Below are positions 43,864 through 52,245 of a stretch of DNA of 62,292 nt, piece by piece (positions within the stretch are counted from its first letter, which is position 1; every line of letters begins with the position of its first letter). The stretch is from Alphaproteobacteria bacterium (lineage in GTDB: Bacteria > Pseudomonadota > Alphaproteobacteria > Caulobacterales > Parvularculaceae). The translations under genes and the position numbers were made by a program. The stretch is taken from assembly GCA_030433215.1 (NCBI GenBank), contig JAUIMC010000021.1, forward strand, positions 1 through 62,292, given 5' to 3'. A model generated the notes under the pieces. The model did not search any database. It was not told where the DNA came from and was given only the letters and a program-made list of their open reading frames with translations.

Positions 43864-44331
43864 ATGCGGAATGTGTTGATTGCAGGGGCCGCGCTGACGG
43901 CGCTCCTCAGCGGCTGCGGCGGGGGCGAAAGCGACGCCGAACGCCAGGACGCACTGGAAGAAGCGAACAAGGAAAAAGCGGTCTATTGCATGGACCTCAT
44001 TTTCAACCAGCACAATCTGACCGACAGCCGGACCGAATGTTTCGGCGACAGCTATATCCAGCACAGCAGCCTCGCCGAAGACGGGCTCGATGCGGCGTTC
44101 GATTTTTTCGCCGAGTTTATCGCGGAAAACCCCGAACTCTCACTCGACATCAAACGCGTCGCCGCCGAAGGCGATTATGTCTGGATCCATCACAACGGCA
44201 AACAGACGCCGGACGCGTTGGGATGGGCCGTGGTTGAAATCTTCCGCCTTGAAGACGGCAAGCTCGCCGAGCACTGGGACGTTTATATGGAAGTCCCTGC
44301 CGAGCCCGCCAACGACAACACGATGTTCTAG
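43864..44331 (+). CDS. SnoaL/NTF2-like lipoprotein, tandem copy 3
   Basis: A 155-residue paralogue: signal peptide with Cys in LLSGCGGG, then EKAVYCMDLIFNQHNLTDS, DSYIQHSSLAEDGLDA and AEHWDVYMEVPAEPA, ending NDNTMF. It is more diverged than copies 1 and 2 (YIQHNP becomes YIQHSS, and VVQPVPEE becomes VYMEVPAE), which suggests altered binding. GGGAGGCGAGAC precedes the ATG. A REP-like element follows. Confidence 0.87.
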   Translation: MRNVLIAGAALTALLSGCGGGESDAERQDALEEANKEKAVYCMDLIFNQHNLTDSRTECFGDSYIQHSSLAEDGLDAAFDFFAEFIAENPELSLDIKRVAAEGDYVWIHHNGKQTPDALGWAVVEIFRLEDGKLAEHWDVYMEVPAEPANDNTMF

Positions 44332-44340
44332 GCGAAACCC

Positions 44341-44451
44341 TCCTCCCCCGCCTGCGGGGGAGGTGTCGGACCGGATGTAATCCGGGACGACGGAGGGGGG
44401 TTATGCCCCCTCCGTCCGCTGCGCGGACACCTCCCCCATAAATGGGGGAGG
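44341..44451. repeat. REP-like inverted-repeat element, copy 2
   Basis: CCTCCCCCGC-CT-GCGGGGGAGG (44342-44363) opens the element, followed by a spacer with GGAGGGGG and then the module at 44406-44451. The module is the reverse complement of 33769-33814 except for two positions. These change a C-G pair to a T-A pair in the same hairpin, so pairing is kept. Confidence 0.8.
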
Positions 44452-44464
44452 AAAATCCTATCTC

Positions 44465-45124
44465 CTACTCCAGCACCGTCACGATGTTGGAATTCTGCTC
44501 CATGAGCTCGCGCGCGGTGAAATAAAGGTCCTTGCCTTTCCATTCCGCCGCGAGCTTGTCGCGCCAGACCGGGTCCATGGGCGAGTCGCCGAAATAGCGG
44601 TCGAAATAGCGCCGGCTCACGAGGTCGCGCTCGAATTGCGGCTGGTCGACTTTCTCGCCGGTGTAGAAATCATAGGCCGAGGGCTCGTGGAACATGAAGC
44701 GCGCATTCGCCGCCGCATAGCGCTCCTCGCCCTGAAGATAGATCGGCACGCACATGGAGTAACAGGCGCGGCGCGCCTTGACGCGCGTGTCGATGATATG
44801 CGTGCGCTTCATGCGGTCGATAAGGCGGATCACCTGTTCGCCCTCCGCGATGGCGCCGCCTGGCGAATGCAGGTCGATGATGATCCGGCTGCCCTCGCCT
44901 TTCCACTCGCGATAGGCCTCCTCGAAGCGCCGCGCCATGGGCGCCTCGACTTTGCTGCGCCAGGTGAAGACCAGCGTTTCCGGATCGGCGCGGTCGCGCG
45001 TCACGGCGACCTCGCCCCGATCCTGAAAGATCAGCTCCTCATTGCGGGCGATCAGGAACGCCGTCGCCGCGAACATGAGGATTGTCGCGAGGAACGTTAA
45101 TTTGGACTTCTGATCTTTACTCAC
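44465..45124 (-). CDS. Periplasmic or membrane-anchored ClpP-like serine protease homologue
   Basis: A 219-residue protein. The N-terminal transmembrane segment (about 9-25, LTFLATILMFAATAFLIA) precedes a ClpP/crotonase-fold domain. IIIDLHSPGGAIAEGEQVI matches the ClpP oxyanion loop. A serine in RACYSMCVPIYL (S123, flanked by C121 and C125) stands where the ClpP nucleophile lies, and H146 in FMFHEPSA is the likely base. The third residue is not obvious. The Cys pair could form a disulfide in the periplasm. It may degrade envelope proteins. It is convergent with the SnoaL lipoproteins. Confidence 0.78.
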   Translation of the reverse strand: MSKDQKSKLTFLATILMFAATAFLIARNEELIFQDRGEVAVTRDRADPETLVFTWRSKVEAPMARRFEEAYREWKGEGSRIIIDLHSPGGAIAEGEQVIRLIDRMKRTHIIDTRVKARRACYSMCVPIYLQGEERYAAANARFMFHEPSAYDFYTGEKVDQPQFERDLVSRRYFDRYFGDSPMDPVWRDKLAAEWKGKDLYFTARELMEQNSNIVTVLE

Positions 45125-45223
45125 TGCTCGCCGCCATTGCCCGCGGGGCCCGCTCCCGTCACTCTCGCCATGAGCATTTCATGTAAGTCCCCAAGGGACG
45201 GAATAAAAGCGCTGGACCTTCCG

Positions 45224-45895
45224 ATGACCGTCACTGAAGCCGTCAAATCCCGCATTTCCACGCGGGCCTTCCTCGACAAGCCGGTGAGCGAGGCGCAAAT
45301 CCGCGACTTGCTGGAGACCGCGCGCTGGGCGCCGTCAGGCGGCAATCTCCAGCCCTGGCGCGTTGATGTGGTGATGGGCTCCGCCCGCGACCGGCTGGTC
45401 GCCGCCGTGAAACAGGCGATCGCCGACAACCCGCTGGGCGATGAGAGCGAATTGCAGGTCTATCCGCCGAACCTCGCCGAACCCTGGCGCACGCGGCGGT
45501 TCGAGGTCGGGGAAGAGATGTACGCCCTTCTTGGCATACCGCGCGAGGACAAGCCCGCGCGCATCCAGCACCTGCTGCGCAATTACGAATTTTTCGGCGC
45601 GCCCGTCGGCCTCTTCTTTTCTCTCGATTGGCGCTTCGACAAGGGCCAGTGGGCGCATCTCGGCATGTTCATGGCGACGCTTGCCCTCGCCGCGGAAGAG
45701 AAGGGCCTTGCGACCTGCATGCAGGAAGCCTGGACCGCGCGCGCGAAAACCGTCTCCGCCTTTCTCGGCCTTCCCGACAGCGAGCAGCTCTATTGCGGCA
45801 TGGCGCTCGGCTATGCGGACCCCGACGCGAAAGTGAACGCCTTGCGCTCCTCGCGCGTCGGTGTGGAAGAATTCGCGCGGTTCCACACGCAATAG
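45224..45895 (+). CDS. Nitroreductase family flavoprotein
   Basis: A 223-residue FMN oxidoreductase. The N-terminal FMN loop is KSRISTRAFLDKPVSE and TARWAPSGGNLQPWRVDVV. The middle LYCGMALGYAD and WAHLGMFMATLALAAEEKGL are typical of the family. It reduces nitroaromatics, quinones or similar with NAD(P)H; the physiological substrate is unknown. The start at 45224 is chosen because the FMN loop follows shortly; longer in-frame starts lack homology. Confidence 0.88.
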   Translation: MTVTEAVKSRISTRAFLDKPVSEAQIRDLLETARWAPSGGNLQPWRVDVVMGSARDRLVAAVKQAIADNPLGDESELQVYPPNLAEPWRTRRFEVGEEMYALLGIPREDKPARIQHLLRNYEFFGAPVGLFFSLDWRFDKGQWAHLGMFMATLALAAEEKGLATCMQEAWTARAKTVSAFLGLPDSEQLYCGMALGYADPDAKVNALRSSRVGVEEFARFHTQ

Positions 45896-46057
45896 CACGC
45901 CGGCGTCGCCGGGCTCTAAGGCCGCCTGTAACGGGCGTTTCAGCACGACCGACCCAGCCTTTATCCGCCTGGCTGTCATCCCGGCAGAAAATCGGTTATG
46001 CCGGGTCGGCCGGCCGTCTCAGGGCCGTGACAACGAATTCTATCCGGGACAGACATC

Positions 46058-46540
46058 ATGTCGGTACAGATCTCCGTCACCGAATATGCCGACGCGCCCG
46101 CCGCGCGCGTCTTCGACGCCGCCGCCTCCATGGATGCGCGCGCGCTGATCCAGAAGCACGGGCCCTTGCCGGCCATTCTCGAGGTGGAAGGCCATGACGC
46201 GCCCTGGTCTACGATTGGCGAGGTGCGCCGCCACCGGCTTTCCGACAATTCATCCGTACGCGAAGAATTGATCGGCTTCACCCGCGACAAGACCTTCGCC
46301 TATCGTCTGACGGAATTCACGGGCCTCTTCGCCCCGCTTGTCGCCGAAGCGCGCGCCGACTGGCACTTCACGCAACGGGCCGCCGGGCGCACCCGCATCG
46401 ACTGGACCTATGTGTTCACGCCGGCGGGCGCGCTCTCCGAGCCTTTCGTCTGGTTCATTGTCAAACTGTTCTGGCCCGGCTATCTGAAAAGCGCCCTCCA
46501 GCGCGTCAAAGAAAAAGCCGAAGAAACCGGACAGCTATGA
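46058..46540 (+). CDS. SRPBCC (START-like) family protein
   Basis: A 160-residue helix-grip (Bet v1-like) domain. It shows the polyketide-cyclase/dehydrase type pattern: VTEYADAPAARVFDAAAS at the N-terminus, EVRRHRLSDNSSVREEL, FAYRLTEFTGLF and TRIDWTYVFTPAG, with a C-terminal hydrophobic helix. Such proteins bind hydrophobic ligands. The stop overlaps the xthA start by 4 nt, so expression is coupled, although a functional link with DNA repair is not evident. Confidence 0.8.
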   Translation: MSVQISVTEYADAPAARVFDAAASMDARALIQKHGPLPAILEVEGHDAPWSTIGEVRRHRLSDNSSVREELIGFTRDKTFAYRLTEFTGLFAPLVAEARADWHFTQRAAGRTRIDWTYVFTPAGALSEPFVWFIVKLFWPGYLKSALQRVKEKAEETGQL

Positions 46541-47319
46541 AAATCGCCTCCTTCAACGTCAATTCCATCAACGCCCGCCTGCCCCGCATTCTCGAATGGT
46601 TCGATGCGACAAAACCCGATGTCGCGGTCTTGCAGGAGATTAAATGCGTCGATGAGAAATTTCCGGCCCTCGAATTCGAGGACCGCGGTTATAATGTCGA
46701 AGTCCACGGTCAGAAAACCTATAACGGCGTCGCGCTCCTGTCGAAGCATCCGGTCGAGGACGTGCTCAAAGGCCTGCCCGGCGACAAGGACGACGAACAG
46801 GCGCGCTATATCGAGGCTTTGGTGACCCCGGATGACGCCGAGCCGGTGCGCGTCGGCGGGCTTTATCTGCCCAACGGCAACCCGGCGCCGGGACCGAAAT
46901 ACGACTACAAGATGAAATGGATGAAGCGCCTCAAAAAGCACGCGCAAAAGCTGCTCGAGCATGAAGAGGCATTCGTTCTCGCCGGCGATTACAATGTCAT
47001 CCCGCAGGAGGAGGACGCGCACGATCCGAAAGCGTGGGAAGGCGACGCCCTGTTCCTGCCCGAGACGCGCGCCGCGTTCCGCGAGATCGTCAATCTCGGC
47101 CTCACCGACGCCATCCGTCAGGCCCACCCCCGCGCCGCCTGTTTCACCTTCTGGGATTATCAGCGCGGCGCTTGGGAGAAGGACAACGGCATCCGCATCG
47201 ACCATCTGCTGCTAAGCCCGCAGGCCGCCGACCGATTCAAGGACGCCGGCGTCGACCGCAAGGAGCGCGGCAAGGAGAAGCCCTCGGACCATGTTCCGGC
47301 ATGGGTTGAGTTGAGCTAG
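46537..47319 (+). CDS. xthA: Exodeoxyribonuclease III
   Basis: A 260-residue AP endonuclease/exonuclease. The motifs are complete: KIASFNVNSINARLPRIL, LQEIKC, GLYLPNGN, AGDYNVIP and IRIDHLLLSP, ending DHVPAWVELS. It acts in base-excision repair. The start overlaps the SRPBCC stop in ATGA. The helicase gene begins directly after the stop. Confidence 0.95.
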   Translation: MKIASFNVNSINARLPRILEWFDATKPDVAVLQEIKCVDEKFPALEFEDRGYNVEVHGQKTYNGVALLSKHPVEDVLKGLPGDKDDEQARYIEALVTPDDAEPVRVGGLYLPNGNPAPGPKYDYKMKWMKRLKKHAQKLLEHEEAFVLAGDYNVIPQEEDAHDPKAWEGDALFLPETRAAFREIVNLGLTDAIRQAHPRAACFTFWDYQRGAWEKDNGIRIDHLLLSPQAADRFKDAGVDRKERGKEKPSDHVPAWVELS

Positions 47320-48411
47320 ATGCAATGGTCCGTCGAACAGGATAACGCGCTTCTCGCCGTAGAGCGCTGGCGCAAGGCCGGCGAAACGCAAGTCTTCCGC
47401 CTCTTCGGCTATGCCGGCGCGGGCAAAACGACGCTTGCGCGCCATATCGCCGAGAACGCCGGCGGCGAGGTCGCCTTCGCCGCCTTCACCGGCAAGGCCG
47501 CCCATGTGATGCGCCAGCGGGGCTGCGTCGGTGCGACGACCATCCACTCGCTGATCTATCGCCCGTCGCGCGCCGACGAGGAGGATGAAGGCGAGCCGTC
47601 CTTCACCATCCGCCATGACGCGCCCGCCGCCGACGCCGATCTCATCATCATCGACGAATGCTCCATGGTGGACGAAGACCTCGGCAAGGACCTCCTCTCC
47701 TTCGACAAGCCGGTGCTGGTGCTGGGCGATCCGGCGCAGCTCCCGCCGGTCAAGGGCGGCGGCTTTTTTACCGAAGGCGATCCCGATTTCATGCTGACGG
47801 AAATCCATCGCCAGGCGGCGGACAATCCGATCATCCGGCTGTCCATGGCGATCCGCGAAGGCGAGACCTTCGACGAACAGTCAGAGGAATGCCGCGTCAT
47901 CTCAAAGCGCGACGTACAGACCGAAGAGATCATGGACGCCGACCAGATCCTCGTGGGCGCCAACAAAACCCGCAAGCGTTACAATGACCGTCTTCGCGAA
48001 CTGCACGGCTTCTCCGCCGATACGCCCGAAGCCGGCGAAAAGCTCGTCTGCCTGCGGAACAACAAGAAGAAGGGTCTCCTCAATGGCGGCATCTGGACGG
48101 TCGACCGCACCATGAAGCCCAAGGGCGGGCGCGTGCGCTTTTCCGTGCGGCCCGAAGAAGGCGGCAAGGCGGTCACGGTCACGGTGCCCCGCGCCTTTTT
48201 CACCGAAGGGCCGGAAACCGTCCCGTGGCTCCAGCGCAAAGGCGCGGACGAGTTCGACTATGGCTACGCTCTCACCGTCCACAAGGCGCAGGGCAGCCAA
48301 TGGGACAATGTGGTCCTGTTCGACGAAAGCTATATGTTCCGCGAACACGGGGCCCGCTGGCTTTATACGGGCGTGACGCGGGCGGCCGAGCGGCTGACAT
48401 TGGTGCGATAG
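47320..48411 (+). CDS. Compact RecD/Dda-like ATP-dependent DNA helicase
   Basis: A 363-residue SF1 helicase. Walker A is GYAGAGKTTLARHI, Walker B is LIIIDECSMVDEDL, and motif III is VLVLGDPAQLPPVKGG. The C-terminal UvrD_C_2 type region has YALTVHKAQGSQWDNVVL and WLYTGVTRAAERLTLV. It resembles phage T4 Dda and RecD2 cores but without an N-terminal domain. It probably unwinds DNA 5'-3'. It starts immediately after the xthA stop, so both may be one repair transcript. A prophage origin is possible, but the composition is native. Confidence 0.88.
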   Translation: MQWSVEQDNALLAVERWRKAGETQVFRLFGYAGAGKTTLARHIAENAGGEVAFAAFTGKAAHVMRQRGCVGATTIHSLIYRPSRADEEDEGEPSFTIRHDAPAADADLIIIDECSMVDEDLGKDLLSFDKPVLVLGDPAQLPPVKGGGFFTEGDPDFMLTEIHRQAADNPIIRLSMAIREGETFDEQSEECRVISKRDVQTEEIMDADQILVGANKTRKRYNDRLRELHGFSADTPEAGEKLVCLRNNKKKGLLNGGIWTVDRTMKPKGGRVRFSVRPEEGGKAVTVTVPRAFFTEGPETVPWLQRKGADEFDYGYALTVHKAQGSQWDNVVLFDESYMFREHGARWLYTGVTRAAERLTLVR

Positions 48412-48536
48412 CCCCCTTCTGGCGCCGATTCGCGAATCCTGATCCTATTCCCGATTGAGACTTCGGATGCGTTGTCCCGAAGGCTGTGTCGCGTTGCTGT
48501 CAGCGCCCGTCGACGGGCCCAATAAGGAGAAATGCA

Positions 48537-48869
48537 ATGTCCGGAATCGTCAGCCGCTTCATGACTTTCGACAAACTCATCGCCACGGCGCTGATCAAGG
48601 TCCTTTACTGGATCGGCATCGCCGGCATCGCCATCAGTACGCTGATTGCAATTTTCGGGGCGCTCGCCAGCTTCCGCCTGGGCTTCGCCCAGGGGCTGGG
48701 CATGCTGATCATGGCGCCCATCGGCGGGCTCATCGCGCTGATCTTCTGGCGCTTTCTGTGCGAGATTTATATCGTGATCTTCGGCATGTATGACCGTCTC
48801 GGCAATATCCAGGAGGCCGTGGGCGGCGGTCCCGCGAAAGAAGCCGGCCCGACGACCGAAACCCCGTAA
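48537..48869 (+). CDS. DUF4282 membrane protein
   Basis: A 110-residue protein with two transmembrane helices (about 16-45 and 55-80). FMTFDKLIATALIKVLYWIG and FWRFLCEIYIVIFGMYDRLG match DUF4282. The function is unknown. The start at 48537 has AAGGAGAAATGCA upstream; the frame extends further upstream without homology. Confidence 0.82.
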   Translation: MSGIVSRFMTFDKLIATALIKVLYWIGIAGIAISTLIAIFGALASFRLGFAQGLGMLIMAPIGGLIALIFWRFLCEIYIVIFGMYDRLGNIQEAVGGGPAKEAGPTTETP

Positions 48870-48956
48870 GCCGCTTCTCACAAGCGCATTTCAGGGCAGG
48901 AACCCAGTTAAGGCCCCGGGTGTTCTCTTCTCAGCGAGGAGTGACTCGAGGGCCTT

Positions 48957-49415
48957 ATGTCTTATGTGAAATCCAGTCTCGGCTCTGATGAAGAGATCCT
49001 GATGGTCGCGCGCTTTCCCTGGCCCTATCATGTGGTGGCCTGGGGATCGCTGATCCTTCTCGGCATTGTCGGCGTCGGCATCCTCATCTGGGCGCTGATG
49101 CTCATTCACTTCGCAACGACGGAATCAGCGCTCACGACGCGCCGCGTCGTTTACAAAAAGGGTCTGTTCACCCGCGAGACCATGGAGCTCGGCGTCTCGA
49201 CTGTGGAGCAGATCGAACTTCACCAGGGTTTCTGGGGCCGCATCTTCGGCTTCGGCGTGGTCGAGGTGTCCGGGACCGGCGACAGCGAAATCCGCACCCA
49301 CCCCATGGCCGATCCCGTGAAATTCCGCCGCCTCGTCACCGATGCGCGCGCCGCGGACCGCGCCGTCGCCGTGACGCCTGCGCAGCGCGCCGAACCGGCC
49401 CACGCCCACGCCTGA
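48957..49415 (+). CDS. PH-domain (bPH2/YdbS-like) membrane protein
   Basis: A 152-residue protein. A short N-terminus (MSYVKSSLGSDEEILMVARF) is followed by two hydrophobic segments (about 25-60) and a bacterial PH-like domain. This contains TTRRVVYKKGLFTRETMELG and VEQIELHQGFWGRIFGFGVV. Family members are membrane proteins of unknown role. Ribosome site CGAGGG lies before the ATG. Confidence 0.85.
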   Translation: MSYVKSSLGSDEEILMVARFPWPYHVVAWGSLILLGIVGVGILIWALMLIHFATTESALTTRRVVYKKGLFTRETMELGVSTVEQIELHQGFWGRIFGFGVVEVSGTGDSEIRTHPMADPVKFRRLVTDARAADRAVAVTPAQRAEPAHAHA

Positions 49416-49419
49416 CCTC

Positions 49420-49956
49420 TTACGCAACGGGTTTCAGCCATCCTTCATAGCGCACGATTTCGCCCGCCAGCGGAAACCGCACGAACACCTCGAAACAAAA
49501 GCGCCCTTCCCTCACGCGCTCATACCCGCCCGCTTCCGGACAGAGAAAGCGCGGCAGCGGCGCCCCGAACAACTTAACGCCTTCGGGAACGAGATTGACG
49601 CCCTCGTCATGGGCCCTCATGCGAAGGTGAAACGCGAAAGGCCCGAAATGTTCGGTCAGCGCCGGCGCCGCGCCGTCCTGTTTCAGCATGAGCCTTGTCC
49701 GAAACGTCTCGCCGTCGAAATCGCGCGTCCAGCATTCGCCGCCTGGCAAGGGATCGAAACGCACCTCGACCGGCACGTCCCGTCCCGAATGCGGCGCGCC
49801 GGAAAGCGCGCAGAGAAGTTGCGCCAGAACCGAGCGGCCTCGCTGAATATCGCCGCGGCCCGCCGCTTTACGCGCCGCGCCATGCATGGCCTTTATTTCC
49901 GCCGGCAAAGCCTCAAAGCGCTCGCCAAACAGGTCGCGATACAGCGTCCGCGCCAT
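49420..49956 (-). CDS. DUF4166 domain protein
   Basis: A 178-residue DUF4166 protein: LYRDLFGERFEALPAEIKAM, then EVRFDPLPGGECWTRDFDG, FGPFAFHLRMRAHDEGVNLV and EVFVRFPLAGEIVRYEGWL. The family is often found next to, or fused with, saccharopine-dehydrogenase-like reductases, as here. The start at 49956 has GGAG upstream and lies inside the upstream gene, overlapping it by 44 nt. Confidence 0.84.
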   Translation of the reverse strand: MARTLYRDLFGERFEALPAEIKAMHGAARKAAGRGDIQRGRSVLAQLLCALSGAPHSGRDVPVEVRFDPLPGGECWTRDFDGETFRTRLMLKQDGAAPALTEHFGPFAFHLRMRAHDEGVNLVPEGVKLFGAPLPRFLCPEAGGYERVREGRFCFEVFVRFPLAGEIVRYEGWLKPVA

Positions 49957-51058
49957 CGCTTGTCTCCATTGCCGTTGTAATGTCGAAGGCTGCAAATTCC
50001 TGCTCGAACGCGTCAAGCGCAATGTCGCCCATGGTGATGCGCGCCCCCGGCGCCGGCCGGTCGCCCGACGCACAGCGTTTTGCAAGGATCGCCGCCGCTA
50101 TGGCCGGGATGTTGGGCCCGTCGCCCGACCCCGCGACGAGGCGCCATCGCCGGCGGACAGGCGCGCCCGTCCCGTCCGTTCCAGCGAGTTCGACGAACAT
50201 GCCGCCCTTGTCGCCGCCAAAGGCCTCGAACCGGCTCGCCGCCGCGTGAAAGAAGCCGGCCGCTCCCGCGAGATTCGGAATCATCCGGGCGCGGCGCAGT
50301 TTCGCGAGCGTCCATAAAGGCAGGTGCAGGATCGGCAATTCCAGACCGGCCAGAAAATCGATGCGCCGCGCCTGCGGGAATAGCCGGTTCATGGCGGGCA
50401 TGTCCGGCGCGTCGCAGGGACTGAAATAACGCGCCCCGAGGCCCGGCAAAGACTCCCTTGCGAGGCTCCCCCAGCCCGTCGCCATCACCGTCTCGCCATC
50501 CTTTCGCACCGGGATCGGTTCTCCGACATAGGAGAGGATCGCCTCGACGACCGCCGGCCCGCGCGGCGCGCGATTGCCCGGCGTGACGCCGACGCGAACC
50601 GCGTCGATGCGCGAAAGGCCTTCCGCCAAGCGCAACGCCGCCGCCGTCGAGAGCGCCGATGTCGTGCTACAGGCCGTCAGGGCGAAGACGCCCGCCTTTT
50701 TCGCCGCCGCATCGAGGATGGGAAAGCCTTCCGCGAAAGCACGCCCGTCGGAGAGGTCGGCATAGTCAATGCCGACGGCAATTGCTGCTTCGGCGACTGT
50801 GTAGTCATGCCCCTGAAAGGGCCCTGCGCAATGGATCACAAGATCGGGCGCCATCTGCCGCAGCGTATCGGCAATCGAGTCAACAGAGGCGCCAACGCCC
50901 TCTTTTCGTGCGGGCCCTGTCAGCGTGGCGGCGAATTCCTGCGCGCGCGCTTCGTTGCGGCCCGCGATGACAAGATCGAACCGCGCATCCCGGTCGAGCA
51001 TGCGCGCCAGGCGGCTTCCGAAAACCCCTGCGCCGCCGAGAATGAGAATGCGCGTCAT
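49913..51058 (-). CDS. Saccharopine dehydrogenase-like NAD(P)-binding oxidoreductase
   Basis: A 381-residue protein. The N-terminal Rossmann fold starts MTRILILGGAGVFGSRLARM (G-x-G-x-x-G), then IAGRNEARAQEF, DLVIHCAGPFQGHDYTVAEA and IDYADLSDGRAF, as in the Sacchrp_dh_NADP group. The substrate is unknown. The C-terminal 14 codons overlap the start of the DUF4166 gene (44 nt), which implies translational coupling and joint action. Confidence 0.87.
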   Translation of the reverse strand: MTRILILGGAGVFGSRLARMLDRDARFDLVIAGRNEARAQEFAATLTGPARKEGVGASVDSIADTLRQMAPDLVIHCAGPFQGHDYTVAEAAIAVGIDYADLSDGRAFAEGFPILDAAAKKAGVFALTACSTTSALSTAAALRLAEGLSRIDAVRVGVTPGNRAPRGPAVVEAILSYVGEPIPVRKDGETVMATGWGSLARESLPGLGARYFSPCDAPDMPAMNRLFPQARRIDFLAGLELPILHLPLWTLAKLRRARMIPNLAGAAGFFHAAASRFEAFGGDKGGMFVELAGTDGTGAPVRRRWRLVAGSGDGPNIPAIAAAILAKRCASGDRPAPGARITMGDIALDAFEQEFAAFDITTAMETSDGADAVSRPVWRAL

Positions 51059-51090
51059 GCCCGGCGACTCCTTTCGCAGCAGGCAGGTTG

Positions 51091-52071
51091 CTACTGGCCG
51101 CGCACGGCGGCGACGGAAAAGGCCCCGTCCATGCGGCCCGACACCCGCTTGATCAGCACATCCATGAGATCGAAAATAAGATCGAACTCGTGCAGGATCG
51201 TTTCGACCCGCTCCGGCCCCTCAAGCGGCTTGAACATCGAGCCCATATTGAGCTTGTCGCCGCTCTCCAGCGCCATATAGAGCCGCCCGCCGCTAAACGC
51301 CGCGCGCAGCTTGGCGCCGTCAAACAGCCGGTCGAGCTCCTCGAAGCGCTCCAGCACGATGGGATCAAGCAGGTCGCGGGCCTCCACCTGGTCGGTGGAC
51401 CAGGCTTCAAAGATCTTTTCGAATTTCGGCGACGCAATGCCGACCTGGCTGAAATTCGATCCGGGCTTGCCGAAACGGTTGAACAGCCCGGCGTCGCGGC
51501 GCACCACCGTCTCGCCCAGAAACTCCTTGTGATAGTCGATCACCAGAAGCTGGCCGTGAAAGACCGTGCGCGTCGAGGAGTTCTTGCCGCTCGACTTGTA
51601 TTTCAGATGCGCCTCGCAGAACACGAAGTCGGCGCCGTCCCGGGCGCCGCGCACTTCGTCTTCCCAGCTCTCCCGGTTGAAACCCGGCATCAGTTTCAGC
51701 CTGTCGAAGGCGGCGAAATAATCCGGCCGCCCGATATCGCGGCGATAGGCGAAATCGAGCTTGCGGCAAACCCGTTCCAGAAGGCCATGGGTGATGGCGG
51801 CGCGGGTGCGGTTGACCCGCCACATGACAGCGGCGAGCGTAAAGAAGCCCATGAAAAAGCCGAGCTGCACATTGCCGTCGCCAAAGGGGCCGAACCGGAC
51901 GGCGGCGGCGGCGGCGACCGCCCCCGCGACGCCCACAAGCCCCGCCTGCATCAAGGCCGTCTGGCGCGCCTCTTCCTCCCGGCGGAGATAAGGCGCGATC
52001 TCGGTCTCGTAAAAAGCGGGAAAGCCCTCAAACTCTTGCCGGTCCGAGGGCGGCGTCATGGTCTTGGTCAT
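51091..52071 (-). CDS. DUF3137 domain membrane protein
   Basis: A 326-residue protein with DUF3137 character. The N-terminal soluble helix (FEGFPAFYETEIAPYLRREE) precedes two transmembrane helices (about 35-85). The C-terminal soluble domain has FVFCEAHLKYK, VFHGQLLVIDYHKEF and RLYMALESGDKLNMGSMFKP. The function is unknown. The start at 52071 has GGGGAGAG upstream; a longer frame to 52116 lacks a ribosome site. Confidence 0.84.
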   Translation of the reverse strand: MTKTMTPPSDRQEFEGFPAFYETEIAPYLRREEEARQTALMQAGLVGVAGAVAAAAAVRFGPFGDGNVQLGFFMGFFTLAAVMWRVNRTRAAITHGLLERVCRKLDFAYRRDIGRPDYFAAFDRLKLMPGFNRESWEDEVRGARDGADFVFCEAHLKYKSSGKNSSTRTVFHGQLLVIDYHKEFLGETVVRRDAGLFNRFGKPGSNFSQVGIASPKFEKIFEAWSTDQVEARDLLDPIVLERFEELDRLFDGAKLRAAFSGGRLYMALESGDKLNMGSMFKPLEGPERVETILHEFDLIFDLMDVLIKRVSGRMDGAFSVAAVRGQ

Positions 52072-52229
52072 CTCTCTCCCCTGCGGCGCAGCACGCCATG
52101 TGCGCCCCGCCAGCATGATAGCAAACTGTTAACTGTTCTTTTCAACTCCGGAATTTCCGTCTCACCAACACGCCCGCGAACAGTCCCGCCATAAGGTTGA
52201 GGCAAATGAAGCCTCGCCTATACGGCGAA

Positions 52230-52237
52230 TTAACCAT
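52230..52237 (+). promoter_or_regulatory. CtrA half-site-like motif before the hybrid kinase
   Basis: TTAACCAT lies 9-16 nt upstream of the ATG at 52246. If transcription started further upstream, this position would favour repression by blocking elongation. If the ATG at 52282 is used, the site is 45-52 nt upstream. It is a single 8-mer, so weak. Confidence 0.35.
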
Positions 52238-52245
52238 CATTTTCC

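Noticed and set aside
47320-48411. Helicase as part of a prophage
   Set aside because: No other phage genes; composition matches the neighbours and it abuts xthA.
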